Shown in pieces: positions 24,601 through 35,400 of a stretch of DNA of 64,000 nucleotides. This DNA is from Mactra quadrangularis. Lineage: Eukaryota; Mollusca; Bivalvia; Venerida; Mactridae. The DNA lies in the NCBI GenBank assembly GCA_025267735.1, contig CM046308.1, forward strand, positions 33,407,267 through 33,471,266, written 5' to 3'. The notes under the pieces were generated by a model, which did not search any database, had not been told where the DNA came from, and worked only from the letters and a program-made list of their open reading frames with translations. The position numbers and the translations under genes were made by a program. Numbering within the stretch: the first letter of the stretch is position 1; every line of letters starts with the position of its first letter.

Positions 24601-26915
24601 ACTCACATATTTTGAAACAATGAGTCCCTCCCAAATGACAATGAGTCCCAAGATTTTGTTCACTAAAACATGTCTTTCAAATGATGCATGATTTTGAAAC
24701 AATCAGCAGTTACTTAATATCATTGTATAATGCAAATGAATGCATCTGTCTGTGACTTAATTAGCAAATTAGTGTAGTGAAATCACTTGAAGGGTTAAAA
24801 CATATAACTATTACATTTAGTAAATGATATGTCTGCTGTAACTCACAAGTAGTTTATTAAATACTCCCTGGATGTTTGGTTACTGAGTTATTTGTTCTAT
24901 GTTTTACACAAAATTCACAGAACACATTGATTTTGTATCAAATTGTAAACTTAAATTATCTAATTTTCATTTCAATTAAACGTTCTTCTTTTTGGTTAAG
25001 CATCTTTACTTGCTAGTATTATGTTCATCAAAAGAGATTAAAATGCATATACGACCATTTTTGGAAAATGTGTTATCAGTGTCCTCGTTTTTGACCCTTC
25101 TTTGTTTAAATATTTTTTATTAGATTATTTAATAAGGTTTACTGTAAAGAACATACATTTTCTTAAATAAAACATATTATGTAGCAATGTATGATTATTA
25201 TTGATTTTTTAGAGTCTGCAAGCGGGTAGATTACGTGACGAATACTACGACTATTTTCATAAATTCACTTGAACCAACCGGCGTTTATTCTTGAAATCGA
25301 AAAATTGAGGGTATTTCCCCGTTATCTTTTGCTTAATTAAAGAAGTTAAAATCAAAATAATAAGATTATTAAATTACTAACGTAGATTTAACCTTGCTTC
25401 ATTTGATTGACGATAGCGTGGGTCTCGAAAACATACGCAATCATTGGCAAACTGCTAATTACGTCTTTTCTGACTGCCTCACAACTCGCTCATAATTTAA
25501 TACAATTATCAATTTAACGGCAAGCATCCAAAAAGCTTTATCTACTTATATTATTGTTGTATCACAGTTTGACACGTGTTTGTTAATTTCAATCATTTAA
25601 TTACGATATCAAAATTGTCGGGCCGACATATAGCACTATCGATTTTTAAGCGGACGCTGGTTGATCTTAAAGGTGACAATATACACAGGGGCCATTGATA
25701 TACAAACGAGTCACTAATTATCAGCTTTTAAGGCGTGTGTACTAACAGCACAACTCCCGCATAGTTGATAGGTCGATTACATAAGAAATGCAGATGTAAG
25801 AAACGTTCCATCCGTCGTTAAATCGATGTCTTGAGGACTGTCATAATCTGGGTCATAATTTGTTTCATTGATTTTCCGAAAATGTCGGCGACTTCGTTTT
25901 CGCTTTGATGTGCTAATAGAGCCTCTCGGCTCATCCTTGAAATTAGCATTTTTTTCCACTTTTTCATAAATGAAGTTTACACTTTAAACGGGAAAACTAG
26001 ATGTTCATGAAAGATTTTGCGTCCTAAGGACGCACATACTTTGAATTCATTGCGTCCACGGTAAAAAGTTTGCGTCTCTGACGCAGGACGCACGGCAAAA
26101 TGAATCACTGCCTTCTGTTTTGTTTGTGGACCCACAGCCAGGGTTCAGTGGTTTGTACATTGGACTTAGTATCTGGCAATTTACGTTTGATTTACTACAA
26201 CTTGTCACGCCATTGTATGTAATTTCAGTAATAATGTAGGTTTTTGTCTGTATAGGGTACATTCTTGGCTCATTGTTGAAAAGTAAACAAATACATTTTG
26301 CACATTGAACATATTTGTAACCACCCAATGAAGAATGTTAGTTAGATGAAGATTTGTTTGTGCTTATAAGAATAAACTTTCCGTTTCTCTTTCATTAATG
26401 TTGATTTGATCCTGTTGAAAGGGTGGTGTGTAAACAGAGGTTGATTGTGAAATAAATATTTGATTAGACTGAAATCATTTCCTTTGATAATATGCTGTTT
26501 TGTCCTATTCTAAACTTTTTCAGAATTTAGTGAGGAGTCCTGATGCCTTATTTTATATATTACATGAAGAGAATGTACATCGCAATTTAATAAAAAGGGA
26601 TTAATATTCACAAATAAACTCTGAAATTTGGAAAGTGTTTGATTTTTAAGAAATTTAGGTTGGGGCCTTTACTCTTGTGTAAAAAAAACCTATATATTAT
26701 ACATGTAAATGTATATTGCTCAAGTAGTAATTGTAAACAAGGCTAGAGTAATAGAATTATTTTAAACTTGTATTATTATCTGTACATGTATATATATTTC
26801 AGGTGGCAGTCCACTTACACCACAACAGTTAGATTTATGTATAAGTAGATCTTTTACAAGAAGTACAGAAATTATTAGATTAATACAAGAGACATTGAAT
26901 AGTGTTGATAGATAG
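15700..26915 (+). CDS. EXOSC8: Exosome complex component RRP43 (EXOSC8) homologue
   Basis: Predicted 274-residue protein (human 276) from eleven exons: 15700-15716, 18732-18768, 19188-19251, 19467-19540, 19798-19843, 20118-20223, 21080-21125, 21621-21717, 22173-22293, 24418-24521 and 26803-26915 (stop TAG 26913-26915). Splice phases are consistent throughout. EXOSC8 is a non-catalytic RNase PH-fold subunit of the six-member ring of the RNA exosome, which degrades and trims RNA in nucleus and cytoplasm. Family hallmarks are [14 protein letters not shown] (21-34), [18 protein letters not shown] (47-64), [21 protein letters not shown], a [15 protein letters not shown] block, [11 protein letters not shown] and a C-terminal [14 protein letters not shown]. 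The first coding exon is only 17 bp. Introns hold many MITEs, and one element lies about 30 bp after the stop. Confidence 0.95.
15971..16970. mobile_element. Tigger/pogo-like MITE, copy 2, in EXOSC8 intron 1
   Basis: A 1000-bp element with ends CAGTGAACTCGACAGTTCC on both sides, inserted at TA (15969-15970 and 16971-16972), in the same orientation as the copy at 13996-14996. The two copies differ by scattered substitutions and a few short indels. It starts about 255 bp inside intron 1. Confidence 0.9.
17096..17884. mobile_element. Nested TA-target element with GTCCTAAATATAAGACCC ends
   Basis: The perfect inverted ends GTCCTAAATATAAGACCC are each flanked by TA (17094-17095 and 17885-17886). 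A second inner pair ('gtcttaacggatagcttc' against 'gaagcaatccgttaagac', then 'aaaacgcatagcaaaa') extends the arms. The 789-bp interior has a TATA box and short start-codon frame (17482-17652). The TA duplication suggests a Tc1/mariner-type relative. Confidence 0.75.
17482..17652 (+). promoter_or_regulatory. TATA-box leader and short start-codon frame inside a MITE
   Basis: TATAAAA at 17482-17488 is followed 135 bp later by AAAATGG at the start codon 17623-17625 and a nine-codon frame MEASGDNPG that ends at TAG 17650-17652. A donor-like AAAAGTAATT follows at about 17659. This may be the surviving promoter and first codons of a transposase, or of a captured host gene. It is speculative. Confidence 0.3.
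20636..20968. repeat. MITE in EXOSC8 intron 6
   Basis: Inverted ends ACTTTAGTCAGTTAT (20638-20652 and complement near 20952-20966) enclose an AT-rich 330-bp interior. The arms continue with 'caatccaattgg' against 'aatccaactgat'. Target duplication not resolved. Confidence 0.65.
21395..21490 (+). mobile_element. Possible degenerate tRNA-like SINE head
   Basis: A B-box-like GAGTTTGATTCC (21456-21467) follows a plausible A-box region ('tggtgacataggtgtg'). It is heavily diverged, in EXOSC8 intron 7. Confidence 0.3.
22304..22717 (+). mobile_element. About 0.4-kb MITE, copy 1, in EXOSC8 intron 9
   Basis: The sequence matches 31373-31782 in the opposite orientation almost throughout (for example 'caatctccgtaaacagac', 'aactttgtgtcgaccaatca', 'cagcggtattattcacagtc', 'gccagatctaaattag'). 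Short inverted ends CAATCTCCGTAAAC and CAATCTGATTAAAAC can be paired. The repeat begins about 10 nt into the intron, next to the exon 9 donor. A diverged third copy lies at 56841-56985. Confidence 0.75.
22949..23870. mobile_element. Tigger-like MITE (CAGTRTAACCTCTGC ends) in EXOSC8 intron 9
   Basis: Inverted ends CAGTATAACCTCTGC and CAGTGTAACCTCTGC are flanked by TA (22947-22948, 23871-23872). Subterminal repeats of the type 'cctctgcagagcg.cac' occur at both ends. The 922-bp element has no transposase. Confidence 0.85.
24561..26110. mobile_element. hAT-like element, 1.55 kb, in EXOSC8 intron 10
   Basis: Perfect 15-bp inverted ends CAGTGATTCATTTTG. Flanks are CTCTTCTG on the left and CCTTCTG on the right, compatible with an 8-bp duplication that has lost one base. 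Subterminal 'gagtccc' repeats on the left and 'gcgtcc' repeats on the right are not inverted copies of each other. A short minus-strand frame lies near the right end. Confidence 0.7.
25777..25959 (-). pseudogene. Short open frame in hAT-like element, possible transposase N-terminal relic
   Basis: A 60-codon frame from ATG 25959 encodes a basic then acidic protein ([14 protein letters not shown], then [12 protein letters not shown]). It reads inward from the right end of the 24561-26110 element, as a transposase would, but matches no domain I recognise. It may be chance. Confidence 0.2.
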
Positions 26916-26944
26916 TCTCCCTTTGTGTTATATATATATATATA

Positions 26945-28108
26945 CAGTCAACTCTCGTTATCTCGACTTAGTAGGGACCGTCGAAAAATAGTCGAGATAA
27001 CGAAAAATCGAGACAAACAATATAAACCAAATTTTCTAAGGGAGGTAATTTCGATGTCTTCAGTAGCAGTTTTACCTGTTCAGAGAGTGAAGTTTAGAAT
27101 AATCGCTTTACTGCAGCTGTGAATAGAATTTTACCATTAGCTTGTACCTTAAAGGTTTTGTGACACTTTTCCCGCTGGCACAGTTCCCTCTTGACAAGTT
27201 ATTGAACAAAATCACGTATTTTCCGAAAATCTACTTTCGGTTTCTACTACATTTGTATTTCACAGACTGTTTCTCAATGTAATGACTAATCAAACGTATA
27301 TCTTCTGAATATTTGAAGTCAGTCAGAAAAATTGTGTGTGTATGTGTTTGACGTCATATACTATTTTGTACAACCCCAGCATGTCGGCTTCTCTTTGATA
27401 TTTTGAGTAATTGCTGATATTATCCAGTTGTGTGTGTGAAGAGAAGTAGACTATTACGTCACGAAAAAATATAGACTTGAACTACAAGAATGTCAGCATA
27501 TCTCTATTATCGATCCATAACAGTTGTAAACATTTTTCCAACAGGTCTGTCGAGTGATTAAATTATCATGAAAAGAAGATGGCGTAAATTTATATCAACT
27601 TAAATGACGAAATAAAATAATAGAAATAACAAAAAATATTTGTTTTTTATTTTTAAAAATCAAGAATAATTTATACACTAGAACGAAAAAATTATACTCA
27701 ATTTTGACATCTGTCAATTAACAATCGACTTATTTAACAATGGTTTCATTTAGTCATGTCAATTAGTTTGTATATTTAAATGACATGTTAATTCAATCTT
27801 GACACGTTATGTTAAACAGATTATCTATACAGTCGCTAATCGATAAACAATGGGAGTGTGTTATTTTTCGCACCTCAACGGATCACCGATAATATCTATG
27901 TCTAGTCGACTTAAACATTATAATTTTATAGTAAAAAAACAATTTGGGACTCAAATTTATAGTCGAGAGAGCGAAAAAGTCGAGAAAAAAAGATCGAGTC
28001 AAACATGATTTTTTCATATAGATAAAGAAGGAAAAAAATCGGGACTTTTGATTTTCAATCGAGACAACGAAATATCGACACAAGAGTAGTCGAGATAATG
28101 CAAATTGA

Positions 28109-28111
<3 letters not shown>
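26945..28111. mobile_element. Tigger-like MITE immediately after the EXOSC8 stop codon
   Basis: Inverted ends CAGTCAACTCTCGTTATCTC and CAGTCAATTTGCATTATCTC are flanked by TA (26943-26944, 28112-28113). Subterminal 'tcgagataacgaaa' repeats occur at both ends. It starts 29 bp after the EXOSC8 TAG, so it must be in the 3' UTR or it supplies the 3' end. The TA-rich flanks (tatata) are the insertion target. Confidence 0.85.

Positions 28112-28147
<36 letters not shown>
28112..28147. repeat. (TA)n microsatellite
   Basis: A run of alternating TA directly at the right edge of the Tigger-like element, continuing into 'tatatataaata'. A shorter run lies at the left edge (26932-26944). Confidence 0.9.
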
Positions 28148-29411
28148 CATATATATAAATATGATGGTGTATAATAATAGGAAAGTTCAATGATGTGTTA
28201 GTTGGACAATGATGTGCTAATTGGACAGTGTGGATAATGAATGAAACTAGCCTGGAACAGTCTTCTAAAAAACATGGCTGGTATTTGCAAGCTATTCTTG
28301 CTGGTAGTCTATATAAGTTATATTACCAGGCAAAGCAATTTTGTTGTGGTCCAAACATTTTCCTTGTTAGCCTAATCATCACATTCATCATCATGAAACC
28401 AAGAAAATATTTATACATGTATGTTGTATAATTAATTAATTTGAAATGAACATATGACTTAGTAAAGAGCACATAAATGGTTATAGGAACTCTGAATGGT
28501 ACTACAGAAATAGCTTATCAGTTCGTAAGAGTTTTTGTATGCCGTCACTGATGAAGTTTCCAGAAGACTGAGTCTTGTATGTAGTGTTATGACATCTCGT
28601 ACAATTGGTTAGTTTCTTGTGAAACTTTTTCTCTTTATTGTTGGTCAAAAGTGTTTGTGAAAGATGGTTAGATTGTAAGTTGATATTACATGAAACGAAA
28701 TGTGCTCTGTTTACAGAACATATTTATATATGAAGAAGATGGACAAACAAATAATGTATGTTTAATGTGTTCAGAATCTATTGTGAGGGTATATACCTTA
28801 CATCAATTATTATGTATGATAAATACTTTCCTGACACTTTTTTTTATTTCAAATAAAAGTACAGTAAATTTATTTTAGTATCTTATTGATCAATTATTAA
28901 CATAATAAATAACAGGGGGGAAAAATCAGCAAAAACACCCACTTATTCAAGGATGCAAATTGAAAATGATCAAGCTTGTAAGAAAAACAACAGATATATG
29001 ACAGCACCATTGTTTAAAATGGCAAACTTTTACAGTTATGCTAAATAAGAGAGTTTAATGGTACATAAAATTATATACATGTATTTAAAAATTAAGAAAC
29101 TCAGTAATTATGATGTAAATTTTAAACTATATCACTTAATAAAAAAGTTAACAGTCGTAAATAGACTGTATCAGAGTTTTCTAGTAAAAATGTCAATTAA
29201 TATGTCTCATTTTTTCTGTATCCAAAAACACACTTATTGTATTTGATGCTAAAATACATTTTTTGTATTGAAAGCTAAATACATATTTTGTATTTTATCC
29301 AAAAGTATGTATCTTGTATGGATGCTAAATGACATATTTTATTGCTAGCTAAAAGACAAGCATTGAAAAAGTCTGTGTTTAACTACTGTATCACATTCAA
29401 GCCTGAACTTC
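28148..29411. other. Convergent 3' region between EXOSC8 and MCMDC2
   Basis: No gene is recognised. AATAAA occurs on the plus strand near 28853 and could end an EXOSC8 transcript that reads through the inserted element. A degenerate tandem repeat lies at 29244-29370. Both neighbouring genes end here tail to tail. Confidence 0.45.
29244..29370. repeat. Degenerate about 26-bp tandem repeat
   Basis: Four to five loose units of the form 'gatgctaaaatacatttttt' plus 'gtatt' recur with substitutions, just downstream of the MCMDC2 stop. Confidence 0.5.
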
Positions 29412-32400
29412 TTACTCTTCTAAACCTGAAGCCAGAGAACAATATCTCAACAAATTCTTATGAAATTGATGCATTACTTCATCATTCTGAAAGAAATCAA
29501 GTAAATTTGTGTTAAAATATTGTATTACGATTATTACCTGTCATACGGTAGGTTTCACTCCTGTTACCATATGTCTCATAGTTGGACATTGCTGTACACA
29601 CCAAAGGTATAAACCAAGAAGAATATAGGCAGCAAAAAGGACTCGGAAAAAATTTAAGTAGATGCACAATTCACTTAAACATATCACTAGTGCCCAACAT
29701 GTAGCCCTTTACTAAATTCAAAGAATGGACTTATTACCCCCTTTAGAACACAGAGATTTCTATCAACAAAATTTAGTTTTCATTGATTGGATTGATTAAC
29801 ATTATAATCTTATCTCAAGACAAGATGTTATGAATTTAGTGACATAAATAGCTTATACAAATTTATTGTAGCTAAATATTGAAACAGTTTTTAAATTCAG
29901 TTATAATCCACTTCCTGGTCAACTAGTAGTGCACTAAGTAATTTGCATAAAGTCTCTTGCTCTAGAAAACTGAGGTGAACATCCGATGGGAGATGTACCA
30001 ATGCAGAGCTGGCTATCAAAATATTACAACACCAATGTTGCAAATAGGACTGGAATATATTAGAGTGCATACATGTTGATTTTTGAAGAATAATTTAAAT
30101 AGCTACTCACTTGAGGTCCCAGACAATGTTCCAGTAAACCAGATGTTAAATGTGGAACAATCTGTGTCGTTAACATAGAGAATCCTAAATAAAACAATGG
30201 ATAATGATTACTGGTTTGATTATTACGTACATTTCATTTATTTGGTTTAATGCCTCCTTTCCAAGGTCACTTTTATCTCCAAACTTTGAGAATTGAATAT
30301 GGAAAACTAATGTCCATAACCCCTGATAACAGGTCTTAAATAAACCAAGACCTGGTTTGACATTTATTTTAACTTGGTACTCTCATATTATTATTTAATA
30401 AGGAAGTTATCAGCCACTGTCAAATGTATGTGCTTAGTACTGGTTAAAAGCTTGGATGTTGAGAACCAAACTTCTCCAATCTTTGGAAACATAATTATTC
30501 CTATTAGACTGATGTTGTAAAATTAGAAAGTAGGTGAGTGAAGAATTCAGATCAAATTTACAACAGATTAGATCATTAGAGCCTCTCCAGCTCCACTAAG
30601 TTGTATAACTGAGTGATTGCTACAATATGACAAAAAATTAGGCAAAACGAATGAAGGATATATATAAAATGTTAATAAAATATACCAAATCTACATGTTA
30701 AATATTCCTCATACAGTTTGATGGCAGCTACAGCATCATATATTGTAACTTCATTTCTTATAGCTAACTTGGCATGACTTAATGCTAATGATAATCTGTA
30801 AAATTAAAATAGATATAAAAAGTTGCATTAAAGGATTTTAGTTGTTAGTATATGTACAATGGAACCCCTCTAAACCTGACTGTTTTAGAAAGGTTTCAAG
30901 AATAGAAGGTTTCTGCATTTTGGATCCTTTAAAACTGTGAGTTTCTCACAGAATGAAACCTCATTGAACTTTTTATAATTTCATCTTTCAGCACTGTATT
31001 TTTCCTGAAATTACTTTGATCCCATGCAAGTGATTTAGATAGTTTATTTTCACATTAAAACTCATGGAAACTTTGCCCCATTAACAAATTGAAAGATAAA
31101 TAAAGTGATACCAAGTCACACAAACCTGAAATAAAAACATCAAAATAAGATGAAGAGTAAATATTTCCAGTTGACAAAGACCATTTTACATTTTGTGAAA
31201 TTTCAATTTAGGGTATTTGATTTTTGAATGATGATAAACTATTCACAAGTCGAATGTTAAGAGGAATTTCATTCCATATTAACTGGTCCTGAATATGTTA
31301 AGGATTTTCTGAAGGATTTCATGTCTAATTCTAAATTGAATTATATTGCTAACTAATGCACATGTATATAATCAATCTGATTAAAACCCGATCGTAAATT
31401 TTCTGCTTGCCAACTCTCTAATTTAGATCTGGCCTTTTTTTAATTGAAGGTCACGTTCAGATTACCTTTTCTCATCATAATATTAATGACCAAATTGTTA
31501 TGATAAGTAACTTGTTTATATCGCCTACGTCACGCAATTTGAAATGAGCCGTCCAATCGCAGACTGTGAATAATACCGCTGTTACTTAGCTAGCAAACCT
31601 TGGTCTAAAAAATAGAAATTTCAAAATCAAAATGTTATTAATAGTGTTTCGTCTAGATGAAGCATTGATTGGTCGACACAAAGTTCATCTCGACATGACA
31701 TTCCACGGAGACAGTAGAGATCCTGTACGACAGTGGTCTACAGGATATCTGTTTACGGAGATTGATATATAACATACTATAACTTACATTGTTTGATCAG
31801 CATTAACAGGAACATTTGTACCATCAGAATTAGATCTAGACTTTCTACTTGTTATATAATAACTATGTATCAATGTTTCAGCTTCCTTGGTAAATCTTGG
31901 TTTTAAATGTATAGCAAACTTTACAAACTGAAATATAAAGTCTCCATCTTTATCTATATGAATTTTCAAAATGCAAGTTAATGTTGAAATGGTATTAAAA
32001 ATGAAGAATTTATAGCACTGCAACTTTCAACTCTTAAGATGAAGAATTTTGGTTCAAAGAATACTCCCATTAAAAAATTCTTATTTTAAAAAACTGATGG
32101 TCTGTCCTTAATAATAAAGTTAAGTATTTATAAAGATTGTTTACCTGTATGAAGTCTTCAGTGGATACTGGTAGATCTATATTAGATGAACTATGAGTTG
32201 TTTCTATAGTAGATTGTAATATCTTACAGATAACTTCATCATTACTTGTTATATCACCACAATCAGTATAACATACAATACTGAATGAACTACAAATAAT
32301 AATAAGTATTGTAACTAGAGCTGTCATTGATTCCAACGATATCGCTGTATCGTCTATATTCATTTTCCGATCAATAATCAATATCAATATTTTGAAATAT

Positions 32401-35400
32401 CGATAATAAAGACTATATAGGTATTAAATATATAAAAGTCACTCTTAAGGGTTAAATTTGTGAACAATTGTAACAATTATGATATTATTCTGATATCAAT
32501 ATTCTTGAAGTATCTATTTTTGGTTAGTTCTAACACTGTAGCAACAAAATTGTATTGTCAGCAGATGGTCAACCCACTCGCCAGTCTTTGAAAGGCTAAA
32601 TCTTTAGATTTAGCTGTTGATTAGTAAATAGGTGCATACTTTCATGTCAGTGACTGACAAATGCTTTACATGATTTAGAATCAGTGGTGAAAGGGAGAAG
32701 AACCCTTGATCAATAGACTTTTGAGCTACCAACTGACTAGCCAGGCTGTATTCTTAAAGTATCACAATGATTTTTAACTAAAATAAAACATTAAGATAGG
32801 AAAAAACATTAAGTGAATGTTTCTAGTGAGGTCAAAAGTTTTTAAAATATACTGATCACTTTAAGTTCAGAGGTCCCAGGTTTAATTCCTGTCTGGTAAA
32901 AATGTAATGTGATGAAGAATAAAGTAGTCACATGGGTATTCTGTAAGTGGAAATCTTGTATGTGGCAAAATTGCTTTGAAGCTAATGTTAATTTTCGACA
33001 AGAGAACTTACTTCACAATTGACTGAAAACAAGGTGATTTGACAAACAAAACAATTCTTACTCCAGGAATGATTTAGGTACATCAGCCATTGAACCAGGT
33101 ATAAAGTCTTCATCATCTTTCACTTGTTTTTTCTTACAGTAGACATTATCAATATAACCCCAGACTTGACCTTTCAATGGTTGTTCTAAATGTTGTGGTA
33201 ATCCACCAGTATATTTAGGACCAATATCTGTCACTATTTTACCTCCACTTAGCACTGGAATAATGTTGAGAGAAGAAAACAAAATTATTAATAGATATCA
33301 ATATAACATATTACCATTCTTTTACTGTATGGCTTATTCACTTTGACCTCATGACATATATAATATGCATGTATACTTATACATGTACTGTGTACTTTTC
33401 CTCATGCAAGAGAAAAAAAAACAGGACAAACAAAACTGAGACAAAGAATACAATTTCAGAAGCATTTGTATTAATTTAATCACTTAGTCAGAGGCTTTAT
33501 TTCGTTCAGCTTTCTTAGAGTTAATTCTAATTTCTGTGATAAATGATATGCTTTTTTGACCATATTTAGACAATATAGAATTATAACTCTTGTTATTGTT
33601 ATAAAGGCTCATATAGCTAGAAACACAAGAGAAATTCTAACAAATCATATGTAATTGTACAGTACGCATTGAACTGTAACAGGGTTGTATATATTATCAC
33701 ATTCTTCAAAACTTCAACTTTTCAGTAGAAAATTTATCAGACCTATACCTGACTGTAATTGATGTTTTGTAGAATGTTTTAATCTATCCACATCACCAAC
33801 ATAACAAACACCATTCTGAGATAAATGCAGTAACCCTCCTGTAATGTAATACAAACTATACTTCATGGCGGGTAATTTTTGCTACATTCAGGATCAACTA
33901 TGAGGGCGGGAATTCTCATTCCAACAAATATATCCTGACCCCGGTAAATACATTTAACAATTTAGTTTTTATCTTGTATTCTACATATCCAGCAAAATAC
34001 CTGCCAAGTTCACTGAATATTGGTAGCTCATGGTCAAAACTAACTAAAAAACACATTGCTCAGTATAGTAGATAAATATTCAAATGCTGATCGGAAATTC
34101 ATTTATAAAATAAAATAAGAAAAATTATTCTTACCTTCAATAAAGTAATTAAAACTCTTATATTTATCAGATGTAACATGTCCAGATAATGAATGACCTG
34201 TGGTAAAACTTGTACTAGAATCTTTGAATCTAAGACTAAATTGCATTAATCTACATATAATCTCTGTGTCTGAAGAGATGGCTAGGATATGTAGAGGTTT
34301 AGTCTGAAATAAAAAATGTCAAGTATATTGATAGTTAATGACTGTTATGATACATGATGCACTTAAAATGTCAAAAACCTAAGCCAAGAATTAGATTCAA
34401 AAATAATCTTTTTGCATTTATATCCCCTTAAAAGAAATTGAGATTTTATCTGAAGTAAGCATTACAATATGAATCCCAGTAATTCATTTCATGCCATGAT
34501 AGTAGTTTTTCACAGAATTTGGTTTAACAGAATATGTATGTTTAATAATAATAATAATAATATTTATTTGGCATAGTGTACACATATAGCATAATTACAA
34601 TAACATATATCACAGCATGTTACAAGTAATAAGCTATGACAAGTACACCAACACCAGGGATAGCACAAAAAGGGCAAGCCCTTATTTCCATTGTGGTTTA
34701 TTATTAACAACAATCTCCATATGACCTATTCAATGTGTTGCTATGGCTTTAAACTCGCAAAAGCATGACAACCCCATCCAAGGGAAGTGATGTTAAACAA
34801 ACTAGCACAGTAGAAACTTTAGGGCAAAGAATACTCGACAACCCCATGAAATTGTCATTCATAGCTGACACTTGTGGTCTGTTAACAGAAAACCTAATAT
34901 CACAAGCTGGCTGTATAACAATTAATTGTCCAAAAACAGAAGAAAGTGCATTACTTTATTTTTATCTGAAGGAGCAGGTGTAGCCAAGAGGCTACCACAT
35001 TGGATTGGTAATCATTGGATAACCAGCTCTGCATTGGTTTAAATCTCATCTAAAACCTACAGCATAGCTTCCTACAGCAAGAACTTTTATCCTTTTAGCT
35101 CACTACTTGAGGATCAGTAAGTAGACTTGAAAGTTATTAATCTAAGTAGTAAGAATTTGTTTCACAATCAAGCTTAAATGAATTAGTTTAAACTAACCTA
35201 AGGAGTTTTGTATATATACTAGTTAAAATATTAAACTTAACAAATGCTTTCACCTTAGTACTTCTTTGAGACATTAAACTTAGCAGCAAACACAGTTTAA
35301 GACTAAAATAACAACCAGGTGCTACTGTTTCACCTCCAAACATATAAGCTAGAGTTAATACAAAACTCCATGGTGAAGATTTTCTATCTGAAATAAACAA

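Noticed and set aside
28690..28878. 62-codon frame with two CxxC-like cysteines between EXOSC8 and MCMDC2
   Set aside because: It is short, AT-biased, with no family match and no splice or promoter context.
32070..32387. 105-codon minus-strand frame with its own ATG
   Set aside because: Only 32289-32145 is coding, as MCMDC2 exon 16. The rest is intron read-through on both sides.
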